From positions 3,285,326 to 3,320,926 of the forward strand of contig LSYV01000007.1 in assembly GCA_001584585.1 (NCBI GenBank): 35,601 nucleotides of DNA, given 5' to 3'. This document shows, piece after piece, positions 22,299-32,415 of this stretch. The first letter of the stretch is position 1; each line of letters starts with the position of its first letter. The translations under genes and the position numbers were made by a program. The notes beneath the pieces were generated by a model. That model did not search any database, was not told the origin of the DNA, and worked only from the letters and a program-made list of their open reading frames with translations. The DNA comes from Gonium pectorale (taxonomy: Eukaryota; Chlorophyta; Chlorophyceae; Chlamydomonadales; Volvocaceae).

Positions 22299-22481
22299 TT
22301 CGCTCACATTAGCCAACTCAATTTTGGGTTTCTTTACGCGGCTGGCAATCAGATATCTGAGTTTGAGGATAACTATTATCATATTACGGTCGCTCGGAGC
22401 TTTATAGATGAGCGGGCGGAAGGTAACGCGTTCTTGTCGCGGCTTCGCAGCAAGGGGGACGCTGCACTTGATGTGCTGTAG
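22299..22481 (+). other. Orphan coding-like open frame of 60 codons
   Basis: An open frame runs from after a TGA at 22296 to a TAG at 22479-22481. Its product includes LYAAGNQISEFEDNYYHI, TVARSFIDERAEGNAFLSRL and ends GDAALDVL. It has no Met near its start; a CATTAG acceptor at about 22311 would make it a terminal exon. The balanced, low-proline composition is quite unlike the Pro/Arg/Ala-rich noise of false frames here. I do not recognise the family; a transposon-derived protein or an unlinked gene tail are both possible. Confidence 0.35.
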
Positions 22482-22526
22482 AGTGCCCTCGGAAAACATA
22501 CGTCATGTCCCGGGCCCCAGGGCATA

Positions 22527-25500
22527 ATGATGTGCGAGCGACCAGGGGTGTCAAATGTGGACGCCGGTCCTCCTCCAAAACCCTTCTTACCTTCATCATC
22601 CCCCTCGGGCATGGAGCCTCTTGGACTTGTGCCAACCCACAAGGTTTGTGCCACACGTCACCCAACAGGGCCCAGTCTGTGTGCACGAGCTCGATCCAAT
22701 CTATGCATGTGCATGAATGCCGGAAGCGAGTCAGATGCCGATCAGGTGAACGAGATATGAAGCCCCCATTCTGCACCTTCCCCACGCGCCTCGCGCCGTT
22801 CGCAACCGCCTGTCGTCATAAACCCCTGCTCCTGAAATCCCACAGACATTTCCCCCGAGTCTAGCGCCCAAAGCGACCGACATTCCGGCCCGAAATCGAG
22901 CCAAGCTCGTGGAGCTTCAAGAGGAGAATCGGCATGCGGCCCAGGAAGAGGAGGAGCGGCGGCTGGCAGCAGCGGCTAAGGCGGAAAGCTTGGCGACATT
23001 CAAGTGAGCAATAGCACGTAGGCTTGCGGGAGGTTGCCGTGTGCGGGAGCGGGAGGTTGCGGTGCGAGATGCCTTACAAAGCGAACGGCGGCTGGTGTTC
23101 GGAGGCTGCTCGTTGTGGGTCACGGCTGGCCGCCGCTTATGTGCACGAGTGATGGGGCATGCAATCCAAGTCAAGCAGGCCATTTTCAGTTTATGATCAT
23201 GCCGCGGTTCCGAGAAAGAGGCGCTAACCTACCCTTGCTGGGCGCCGTGCCGCGCCGCTCTCCGCGCTCCAACGTCACATGCCCTCCCCGCACCCGCGCC
23301 CGCAGCGCCCAGCTCCGAACTGCAATACTCTCCGGTGAGGACGTCAGCTTCTGGCGCGCCACCAGGCGGCCGGAGGCCGCCCGCCAGTCCCTGGCTGCCG
23401 CCGCCGCCACGTCCACCTCAGGCACATGCGCCGACGCTGCGGCGGATGCCTCCAGCCAGCATGACCCCGATACTGATCGGGCGGCGATGGCGTCCTTCGT
23501 CGACGACCTCCTGCGAGAAGCCACGGGCGCGCTGGGGGGGGCCACCCCTGCGCACTTAGCACCTGGTGCTGAGGCAGTGGCAGCGGAACCACAGCGGATT
23601 GACGGCACTGCAGAGGCCAGCATCTCGGCGGCGCGGCCAAGGACGTCGGCGTCCGTTGCTGGGTCTGTCGCAGGGGCGGACCGCAGCGGCACGGGCAGGC
23701 GCCGGGTGCGCATCACAGGGACCGCGGGCTCGGGCGCGGGCGGCAGCAAGCCTGCTTGGGCGCTGAGCTCGGAGGAGGCAGCCCAGCTCGAGGACGAGGA
23801 GGAGGCCGAGCTGCTGCGGTTTGCGGACGAACTGGACTTTGACTCCTTCATGGCGGCCCTGGACGACGCGGAGTTGCAGGTGGGGGCGTGGCAGCGCACG
23901 CGCGAGCCGATGTGGGGGGCGTGCGGGGGTGGGGATGGGGGTTTGCAAGATGAGCGTTTTTAGGGGGCGACTGGGTCGGCTGGAATTTAGCTCCTCTGTG
24001 GTCCCCGTTGGGATGACGGATGAGGAGCTGCGCATGGGGTTCCGGACTGGGTGACCACCACCGCGGCTCCGGGAAGGGGCGGGGTGGGGGTGGAGGCGTT
24101 AAGCAGTAAAGCCGGGAATGGGGGCTTTTAGGTGCAGCGCCGAGCGGTACATCAAGCGGTACATCAAGCCGAAAGCCGTACATCAAGCCGAAAGCCGAAA
24201 GCCGTGTGGCGGGCTCCAAGACGTAGTGGCTGTCGGTGCACCTGTGCAGACGGGATGTTGACGTGGACCAGCTGCACACCGGTGCATCCTGGACCGTTGC
24301 GCGCCTGAAGGGCCGAACACAGTCTAGACGGGGAGACGGGGTTGGAGGACGGGGCACGCGTGGGGTGAGGGGTACTGTGTGGGGGAGAAACTCAGGTGCG
24401 CTGGTGGGCTTCAGCGCTATGACGTGGAGTAGCGGGCGGTCCAAAGCGGGAGCAGGGAGGGAGGCAGGCGGTTGGGGTGAAGGCTGGGGAGATGGGTGAG
24501 ATTGAGAAAGTAAGATGCTAATGGGCGGTTCGTTCCGAGGGACCAGGAAGGTGTGGACAGTTTTTTGGTTGGGAGGGATACTGAGGCGGGTATCTGGGTG
24601 GGTGGGTGGGCGGGTGGGTAGGTGGGTGGGTGGGCGAGGGGGCATTAGGAGGGATGGAGGGATGCGGCCGGTCAACGGGTGGGTCGGGGAGATGGGCGAA
24701 CGACACATGTTAGGGCGGAGGACGCGGACAGCCGGGTCGGCAGGTTTGGGAGTTTGGTGGCGTCCAAAGGAGTAGGTAGAAGCGGCAGGTAGTTGGGCGT
24801 CCATGAATAAAGAAGAGCTCGGCGGGAGCAAGTGGCGGGCGAGCGGGCGGACGGATGGGCGCCCATCAGTTTTCGCGCGACCGATGCAAAGAGGGCCGGC
24901 GAGGTGGGTAGGATCGCCGGTTGAGAGGAGTGTGGTGCGGCTGCTGTATGGTTGGGTGGGAAAAGGGCGAGCACACGCGACGCGGGCGGGTGAGAGCCGG
25001 ACAATCGCTGCGACAGGAGGAAGGTCAGTTGGATGGGTGAGTGGTGAAGCGGTTGAAAGTGAAGAGGGTGGGCGGCTGAGAGGAAATGAGGATGACATGG
25101 GCGGGGTCGCTTGGGGGGCCGGCGGTGGCGTGCGCGCAGACCGCATCGCCCCACCCACCCCCGATATGGCACCTCCGTGCTCCGCCTGTCGTTAAAAAGG
25201 TGACCGTGACCGTAAGAACGTCTTCGAAAACTGTGCACGCACCCCGTACAGGAAACCGTCAACAAGGCAATTCAGGGCGAGGACGGTAAGGGACCTGCGC
25301 CGGGCGAGGAGAGGGCCTGGAAGCGGCAGCTAGTGGCAGCTATGAACCACGCCGCCATGAAGCGCGTGGCGGCGGCGCGCAATGAGAAGGGGCCGGGGGA
25401 CACGGCGGACAACGACGGAGCGTCCGTGGCCGCTGGGTCGGAGGGCGGCGCGACGGCGCTCAGCAGGTAGGTGGGGTTGTGGGGCAGCGATCGGATTGAG

Positions 25501-26055
25501 ATATCTTCGCTCGGGCCAATTGCTGGGCTTGCGACTGGTCGGGGGAACGGGTCCATGGCTGCGCGCACGAACGTGCGGTCTCGCGCCAGAAAGAGGCTCC
25601 TTCGCTGCCGCACGTGCTCACCTGCCACCGCACGGAAGCTCGTTTTGGTGCCGCGCTCGCCACCATGCCGCCATTTCCACGGGATCTGGCAATAGTGAAC
25701 AGCAGTAGGCTTTACGCTTGGCCCCCAACCCTGAGGCCGCGGCGCCCAGGTACCGACATCCGGCCTTTGCGCGGTCGCTGACTGACGCCGTATATCCTTC
25801 GCCTCCCCCCCCCGCCACCTTAGAGCCGCAGCGGCCAGCCGTGTGCGCGCCGAGCAGTCGGCACGTGGCGACAGGGGCTGGGACGGCTCCACGCGCGGCG
25901 CCGAGGACCTCGCCCGTCTGGAGCGCGCCAGAGCGGCGACGGCGGAGGCGGCGGACTTCCTGCGGGAAAACCCCGAGCTGCGCGCGGTGCACTCCCCTGC
26001 CAGCGTGCGGGCACTGATTGGCAAGAAAGAGGTCGCCGGCGTGGCAGCCAGTTGA
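22527..26055 (+). CDS. Unrecognised acidic/coiled-coil protein, five-exon model
   Basis: Four exons join with consistent phases: 22846-23003 (charged coiled coil, LVELQEENRHAAQEEEERRL), 23306-23879 (SGEDVSFWRATRRPEAARQ, then Ala/Ser-rich, then EDEEEAELLRFADELDFDSF and MAALDDAELQ), 25252-25466 (ETVNKAIQGEDG, AWKRQLVAAMNHAAMKRV) and 25824-26055 (ARGDRGWDGSTRGAEDL, FLRENPELRAVHSPASVRAL, stop). A first exon at 22527-22643 ending in PLGLVPTHK is tentative; with it the protein is about 431 residues, without it at least 392. No signal peptide or membrane segment is seen, so it is probably cytoplasmic. The acidic helical motif and terminal ENPxLxxVHS-like motif look conserved; a ciliary or axonemal protein is one guess only. 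The 1.37-kb intron 23880-25251 is far longer than others. Confidence 0.66.
24151..24202 (+). repeat. Short nested repeat (GGTACATCAAG and CCGAAAG)
   Basis: GTACATCAAG occurs three times and CCGAAAG three times in about 55 bases. It lies in the long intron of the unnamed gene. No coding frame is claimed. Confidence 0.6.
24591..24641 (+). repeat. (GGGT)n G-rich tract inside a long intron
   Basis: About 50 bases of near-continuous TGGG repeats (with GGGC and GGTAGG variants) on the coding strand of the gene at 22527-26055. More than four G3 runs with short loops could form a G-quadruplex in the transcript. Confidence 0.8.
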
Positions 26056-27199
26056 GGAGCGGCACGGCGGGAGTAGGGAAGCGGAGTGGAGTGGAGTGGA
26101 GCGGAGCGGAGCGGGGAGGGTGTGGCGAAGGCGCGGGGCAAAACAGCCGGCCGCGTGGGGATGTTGGGAGGGGGTGCTGAGTATAAGGCGCAACCGCCAG
26201 GGTGCCAAGAGGCCTGACCGTGTGTGTTCCCTCCCGCCGTGTGCCGGTACCGTATCAGCCTGGCTATCTTCCGTCGGAGCGATTCGTTTGGCCCGACGAA
26301 AAAGCTTAAAACTCGTCGAGGGTTTTCGTCCGGGGACGCCCTCCGGATGGGCATTTTTCGTCCGCTCCATAGACGGAGCCCCTTTCATGGGCCGGGTTTT
26401 TCGTTAGAGCACCCCTTCTTCCGGCCCCCATTTTTCGTCTGGGCCCGCCACGAAAGGGGATGTTTTTCGAAAAAACGTTTAAGATAGCCAGACTGTTACC
26501 GTATACAACAGTTGGTCGGCGGGCGGACATGGAGCGCCTCGGCCAGTCGGTGAGCTAGCGCGCCGTGAGGGCCTGGGCGAGGTGGAAGTGAACTTCGGTG
26601 ACACGTGCGTCGGTTCCGTCCGGTGGGTACGCTCGGGCGCACGATCACCTGTATCAGCCTTGCACTTTGGGAGGCGGAGCCCAAACGCGTGCGGCTGTAC
26701 GTGCAGCGGGCCGGACAGATGCTGCTTGGGGGATTACAATACGAGGAAGGCGGCGCGGGGAAAATGGGGCGGCGGCCGCGCTCCCCTCCCCCTTCCCCCA
26801 ACACTCGGGCAGCAGCTGTCGGGGCCCCCGACCCGCGGGTCTTCCCGTTGCGTCTCATATCCCGAAGCAGCATCAAAGCCTAAGCAACACTTTATTATAC
26901 GCTTTTACCCGGTTGGCAGCGACCTGATGGACAGACCTGGCGCTCGTCCAGAACGCAGAAGGGAGGCAGCCGAGCGGATGACGAGCTGCCAAGGATCCTG
27001 GGACATAACATTAGGACATAAAGCAAGTAGCTCCTACAGGCAACACCCCCGGTTCACCTTCTTTGTTCAGACCTAGCACACAAGGCTCTGGAAACGAGCT
27101 TCATTAATATCTTTCAACGTTGAGCCCTTTGTTGATAGCATCGTGCACTGCCATTAGTATCAACAAGTTGCCATCGCCAACCGCTCCACTCACGGGACC
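26056..27199. other. Intergenic region between two plus-strand genes
   Basis: Contains the presumed 3' end of the unnamed gene, a GGAGT/GGAGC microsatellite at about 26083-26118, a MITE (listed separately) and the 5' flank of the PUB gene. A TTTATTATACGC stretch at about 26890 is the most AT-rich piece near that gene but is 300 bases from its ATG. No further coding exon is seen. Confidence 0.5.
26256..26495. mobile_element. hAT-like MITE with 15-bp terminal inverted repeats
   Basis: The left end CAGCCTGGCTATCTT (26256-26270) and the right end AAGATAGCCAGACTG (26481-26495) are inverted repeats with 14 of 15 matches. TACCGTAT flanks it on both sides (26248-26255 and 26497-26504; one extra T separates the right copy). 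CAG...CTG termini and an 8-bp target duplication are hallmarks of hAT-family elements. The 240-bp interior has no coding capacity and contains repeated TTTTTCGTC motifs, so this is a non-autonomous copy about 200 bp after the stop of the preceding gene. Confidence 0.82.
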
Positions 27200-30100
27200 A
27201 TGACAAGCCCGCAGCGACCAGCAGGCGCTAATGAGCACCTAGCGAAAGCGAGCCCGATAGTCGCGGACCAGCCCTCCGCCCAGCAACAACTCCTCAACAA
27301 ACAAATACAAGAAGGGCGCCGGAAGTTTTATAATCAACTTGAGAATCATGTGCTTGACTACCTGCACAACAACCCGGCCCACGTAGAGGCGTGCCTCAGT
27401 ACTTGCATCAAGGTGCGCCCTTTGGGGCGAGGGGGACTGTGTGTATTGGGCGATGAAGGGTGGGGCGGGCAAGCTGGGGAAGCAGGGGGAGAGGGGCTTT
27501 GCTGTCATCTTGTCGGGATGGAACGGCGTGGTATGGCGTGGTGGCAGCAGGGTTGGCGCCGGCTCACAGAGCGGGTGATGCAGGTCTTGGTGCTATTGGC
27601 CCTGCTACATGCTCTCTCGACTGGCCTTGTCGCTGCAGCAACTGGGTTCTGTGCCTGGGCAAGGCCGCTTCCAGCCCACCAAACATTCCATATTGTTACC
27701 CACCCTTGGTCATTTTGAAGCAGCTTCGAAGCAGCGGCCCAACGATGGCGTGCTGTGGTTTTTTGGTGGTGACGTGGTCCAGGGGGAGCTTATCCTCCGC
27801 ACCGGCGCAAACCTCCGGAACCTGCACTCCCTGGCCCCGCCCTGCCCTGCCGGAACGGCTTGAGAGCAGATGGTAACTTTGCGACGGACGCCAAGCATCT
27901 TCTGACCCCCTCTTCCACGGTCAGACACCAAACGACCTTCAAACCCCGCCCCACGCAGGTCTTCGGCAACGTGGTGCAGAATCCGTCCGAGGAGAAGTTC
28001 AGAAAGGTCCGCGCCCGTCGGGTAACGGGCCGCACGTATCCGGCATCACCATACCGTACTTGGGGTGGAGAGCACACGGCGGGCCACCTTCGGCGCGTTG
28101 CGACCCGCCTCGTCGTGATTCTTGCTGGGCACGGGTCCTCCGTACACTCGCTCCGACGGCCACGCCTGGAGCCGGCTGGACGAGCTGGCGTGCCTGCTCC
28201 TCCCAGGCGGCTGCCTTGCCGTCGTGCGCTGCGCGCCACATGCTCACTTTCGTACATAGCCGCGGTCACCCAGGCAGGGGACGGGGGCGCGCGCCACGCG
28301 GCGTGGTGCGTGTCGGGTGCACGCTGTGCCTTCGCCTGGTCATGCGGGAAGGGCTGTGCACGACTGCCCCCAGGGGCAGATGCGCGCAGGATGGCCGAGT
28401 CGCTGCTGGCTGCAATCCGACGCCCGCGGTTTCCTGACGATGCGCTCTTGCGTATTCACCCTTCCACCCCTGTCGTGCATGCGATGCGGCCACTTGGCCT
28501 TTTGCTCGCGTGCTGACCCGGCTACCCGCTCCCCGGTTTGAGCTGTTGCGTTCACACTGGCGTCCTGCGCGTGTCATCGTCCTCTTCATGTACCCTTACC
28601 CCCACCCCGTGATTCGCGACGGCATGCGCCTGAAGGCCTCTCTAGTGAAAACGCCTTTCCCAATTTCTGAACCCCCCCCACCGCCGGTTCCCACGGAAAA
28701 CATTTGCTTCCCAAACCCAAAGTACCCCAACCCCGGTCCCCCGTTTACCGCTACAAGGTTAAGGCGAACAGCAACACGCTCAAGGGCACGGTGATGCTGG
28801 TGCGAGGAGGCGAGGACCTGCTGCTGCACGCGGGCTGGGTGCCGCGGGTGAGCGGGGCGCCAGCGCACGGAAGGCGGTCCTGGTGGGCTGGCTTGTGGGG
28901 GCGGGGGTGGGAAGGGGAGGAGGGGTGCGTGGCGTGCGGGCATGTGGGTTGCTGGGCGGTTGAGAGAGGTATGCAAGTTCTCCGCTTGCCTCTCCTGTGT
29001 GGGCCCTCCGGATAGTGGGGCGCGGGCCCGGAGCGACGCACTGTGAATGGGGCAAAAGGGGGGGCCTCTCACGCAGCGGACCGTCAAGGAAATGCGCCTG
29101 TGTTCGGGGCCTGCGGTAAGCCGGTACTATGCGCACGTCACGCCACTGCTGTCAGGGGCTTCTCGCGCCGCCGTGCGCCTTGGGCACATCGCATCGCGTC
29201 GCCGTCCGGACGCCAAGCCACGTCCAAAAGCTTGTATGTTGGGGCCTTGCTGCCAAGCTCTTCCCCACCCTCCACCCCGCTACTTCGCCACCGTCCCCGA
29301 TGCCCGGCCACCCGAACGCCAGGTCGTGGAGATGGAGAAGTACTGGATCTTTGACGCGGAGGAGGGCAGCGTGCGCTTCGGGTGCGTGCAGGGAATGCGG
29401 ATTTGTGCGCGAAAGACGCAGGAACCTGCATGCGCGCGTGTGCAGCGGGCTTGCTGAAGCAGCAGGCCGGAGGGCGGGCACTTACCGATATTGCGCTGTC
29501 AACAAGGGCTACCGTACTGGCATCGGGGTCTGCTGATGGTTTGCACTCTGTTGCTCTGCGAGGTCCTCGCACCTGACGGCGGCCGTCCGCATGGACGAAC
29601 TAAATGCCTGCAGGCTCGGGCCTATGACATTGGGCCATAACGCGTCTTCTATTTGTCGCCCCTGCCCTCCTGTGCCGCAGCGTGCTCAAGGAGGCGCTGC
29701 ACCTATGCGAGAAGGCCGTGGGGACGGTCCACGAGAAGGCCGAGGTGCGCGCCAGGGCGGGGCGGGATAGCGTCCTGCGAGAAGGCCGTGGGGACGGTCC
29801 ACGAGAAGGCCGAGGTGCGCGCCAGGGCGGGGCGGGATAGCGTCCGGCGAGCCGCTATCTGGGTTTGGTTATGGCGTTACCCTGGGATCCCGTCGGGGTG
29901 CTGCTCCTTCATTCGTAGGTCTTGCTTTGTACTGCAACGCTGCGGTGCCGGCAGAGCCTAAGGCCGGGCGTCCCGCCCTGGGTGGAGAACAAAAGTCCAA
30001 TGCGGAGGCGCCGGGGGCGCATCTGGCATGCACAGGCGGCGTTCACGCCCCCGCCTTCATATCGCAACCGAAACGTCCCGTGCACGCACATGGGTCTGGA

Positions 30101-30487
30101 CTGCTGAACTTACATAACGCGTTTTACAGTTTGCCTTGTCATTGGAAGACGCGTCAGTAAACTGGTATCCACCAGTTCATTACCCATGGCCGTTGAACGT
30201 GTGCTTGTCACGCTGCCGACTTGCCCCCGCAGAAGAAGCGCAAGGAGCGGGAGGAGAAGCTCTCGCGCGAGACTGCGGAGAAGGAGCGCATCCGGCTGGC
30301 CATTGAGGAGGACAAGGCGGAGCGCAAGCTGCGTCAGGAGCTCACGGCGGCGCAGGCGGCGGCGCAAGCGGCCCCGCTGCCGAGCGAGAAGGCTAGCCTG
30401 GCAGCGGGGGCGGCTCGGACGTCGCCGGCGCGGAGATCCCCCGCGCGAGGCAGGCCGGGCGCGGGCCATCGGCTAGGTCGGACGTAG
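27200..30487 (+). CDS. PUB-domain protein with C-terminal charged coiled coil (likely CDC48/p97 cofactor)
   Basis: Six exons: 27200-27412, 27959-28006, 28758-28847, 29323-29381, 29681-29744, 30233-30487, giving about 242 residues. The start ATG precedes a charged helix (LLNKQIQEGRRKFYNQLENH) and the PUB core: VLDYLHNNPAHVEACLSTCI, KVFGNVVQNPSEEKFRK, VKANSNTLKG, GGEDLLLHAGW. PUB domains bind the C-terminal tail of p97/CDC48 and link it to degradation substrates. After that come MEKYWIFDAEEGSVRFG, VLKEALHLCEKAVGTVHEKAE and a strongly charged coiled coil, EREEKLSRETAEKERIRLAI, of the kind that precedes UBX domains; no UBX domain follows. The donor AAG|GTCCGC at 28006 was chosen over GTAACG at 28021 because it gives the family's normal PUB length; the acceptor at 28757 (AAG) is unusual. 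Likely cytosolic or nuclear. Confidence 0.78.
29705..29844 (+). repeat. Perfect 70-bp tandem duplication across an exon-intron border
   Basis: Copies at 29705-29774 and 29775-29844 are essentially identical. Copy 1 contains the last 40 bases of a PUB-gene exon (CEKAVGTVHEKAE), its GTGCGC donor and the first intron bases. Copy 2 lies wholly in the intron and carries a second identical donor. Seventy is not a multiple of three, so use of the second donor would shift the frame. Confidence 0.92.
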
Positions 30488-32415
30488 CGGCAGGCGCGGT
30501 GGGGCACTGGGAGTGACGGATGCGCTGGCATCGCCAATGAGGCTGGAGCATGGGCATTTGGTCATGAAGGGCTGATGTAAGGTTGGCGCGGCCAGGGCGT
30601 GGCGCGGCGGCGCCGTGACCAGTGCCAGCTGGCTTTTCGAGTGCTGCAGTGCGCGTGCATGTACGGCACGGGCTGCATGCCCGCGGCCGCAGAAGCATCG
30701 GTCTCGGGTTGCCAGGAGCGCGGTTGTCAGGAGCGCTGCGCAGCTGGGAGGCGTCGCATGCTCCCCATGACATCGCGGGTTTTCAAGTTGTAGCGGGGTG
30801 CTGGTACGCCACATGCGGCGCGCCTTGTGCGTCGCTGATGTCAGCGCAAAATTGCGGGTTGATGCGGGTTGCTCGGTTTGGCTTCTCAACACTGGACGGA
30901 TACCGCGTGTTCGGGGACGTGCCACGTTGCAAATCCGTGGAAACCGTCGCCTACACGAACGGGTAGCATGCGACTGTGTTGGCAGTGTGCTCATCCGACG
31001 TCTGGTGTGTGAACGAGGTGGTCCAACATGGGTCTCACAAAGCACACGCTTTCCGTATGCGTTGCCAAGGGTGCTGGCACGCTTGACCTTCATTGCACCT
31101 TAACGGCGCCTTGCTCAGGTGGGGCGATACCGGCTCAGCGCAAACTTTACATGTCCTGTTGGTATGCTCTTTGTCCAAATCTTGCCACAGCTGTTGCACC
31201 GGCCCTGCCTGCAAGCGCTCGCTCCTTCCAGTCAGCCAGCTCCCCATCTTACAGGGATAACACCACGTCACTTCCAGCTGCGGTGCTGTTTACCAGCCGT
31301 GCTAGTGAACACCGGTGTTGCAATCGACAACAAACACATCCATAAACATGCGGCTCACAGGCGACATCATGATACGGTATGCGCTGCAAGGTTGGGACCA
31401 GGTGTCGGTACGTAGCAGAGAACATACGGGCATGCGACACAGTGCTGAACCTGCTGAACCTACTGCTGCGTCTCCGCGGGTAACTGAACATACATTGCAT
31501 CTGGCCAGATGCAGCTCCACGAGAACGGAAGAGGCAGTTGGTTAGCCCAAGTCGACCGGAAACCCAGTGCGCCAGGGAGGGCGCGGAACTACGGTAGTAA
31601 ATGACCGCACTACGATAAACACAGGGATTGAGAAGAATACAGAACGGCCAGCCGTCCCCTTCGCCAGACACGGCCCTCCACGGAAGCGTCAACACGCTTT
31701 GTCCCAACACACAATGTCACCCCTGCGGTTAACTCCTAACTCGCACACGACAGTTCGAAATGTTGCATAGGACCCAGGGGAAACGAGTTACCGCGAAGCC
31801 CTGCGGCCGTACTGCCCTACTGCGTACATCATTTCCCGTACCACACGTAACGGAAGACAAAGGCATCAAAACCTCCTCAAATGCCCGAAATCGCTATTCC
31901 GTCACATCCATGCTGAACTCAAGTTCAAAAAGAAGTCATGTCATGCGAAACTTGTGTCATGTATCATTGACGCCCGCCTTCAACCACGGACGGCCTTACG
32001 TGGGACTCGCCGCGCGGCCCCGCAGGCCGCTCGCATGTCACCATTGGTAAGTATTGTGCGGACGCAATATAAGGCAAAATGCAACGAGGCCCCCCGCATG
32101 GGTCGCAATACAACTTGCAGCAGTGGCAATGGCCGATTGAGGTCCACTCGGCAGCCTGCATATATAGCATGCACTGCGCAGGCGCAAGGCTACACGAGAG
32201 AGAAATGGGCCACTTCCGCTTGCAACAGCGGTTGCCATCCAAGTACACACCCAGGCATGGTGCAGTGCAGGACAGCGCGGCGCATCACCCGGACATAGCT
32301 ACCTGTGGCCAGCATAATGCTACAGACCATGCGCAGGGACGACAATATGAATGGCAGCGGGGAGCAGCAAAGAAGGCTAAGAAAGAAGGCCAGCTCTTGC
32401 TGCCACCGGGTTACT
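30488..32415. other. Convergent intergenic region (3' ends of the PUB and BTB genes)
   Basis: About 1.9 kb between converging genes. I see no coding exon or RNA gene. The nearest minus-strand TGTAA for the BTB gene is at 31251-31255, which would imply a 3' untranslated region of about 1.2 kb; another is near 31147. Confidence 0.5.
30576..30580 (+). terminator. TGTAA polyadenylation signal of the PUB gene
   Basis: TGTAA occurs 89 bases after the PUB-gene stop codon. This pentamer is the standard poly(A) signal in Chlamydomonas and relatives. Confidence 0.5.

Larger units (their letters stand above)
20461..22526. other. Intergenic region with AT-rich patch and repeats
   Basis: Between the MSH4-like remnant and the next plus-strand gene. 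About 20640-20930 is clearly AT-richer than its surroundings. 21262-21721 is a satellite-like repeat and 22299-22481 an orphan coding-like exon, both listed separately. Otherwise nothing supportable is seen. Confidence 0.5.

Noticed and set aside
23848..25158. 436-codon open frame on the minus strand
   Set aside because: It lies antisense to an exon and the G-rich intron of the plus-strand gene; its product is Pro/Ser/Arg-rich low-complexity sequence that follows from G-rich repeats read in reverse.
25272..26388. Two overlapping minus-strand frames of 360 and 256 codons
   Set aside because: They run antisense through two phase-matched plus-strand exons and part of the MITE; composition is typical of GC-rich shadow frames and no motif is seen.
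29071..29240. Alternative exon in the PUB gene (TVKEMRLCSG)
   Set aside because: It follows an acceptor but breaks the continuity with the downstream EKYWIFDAEE exon, which joins well at 29323.
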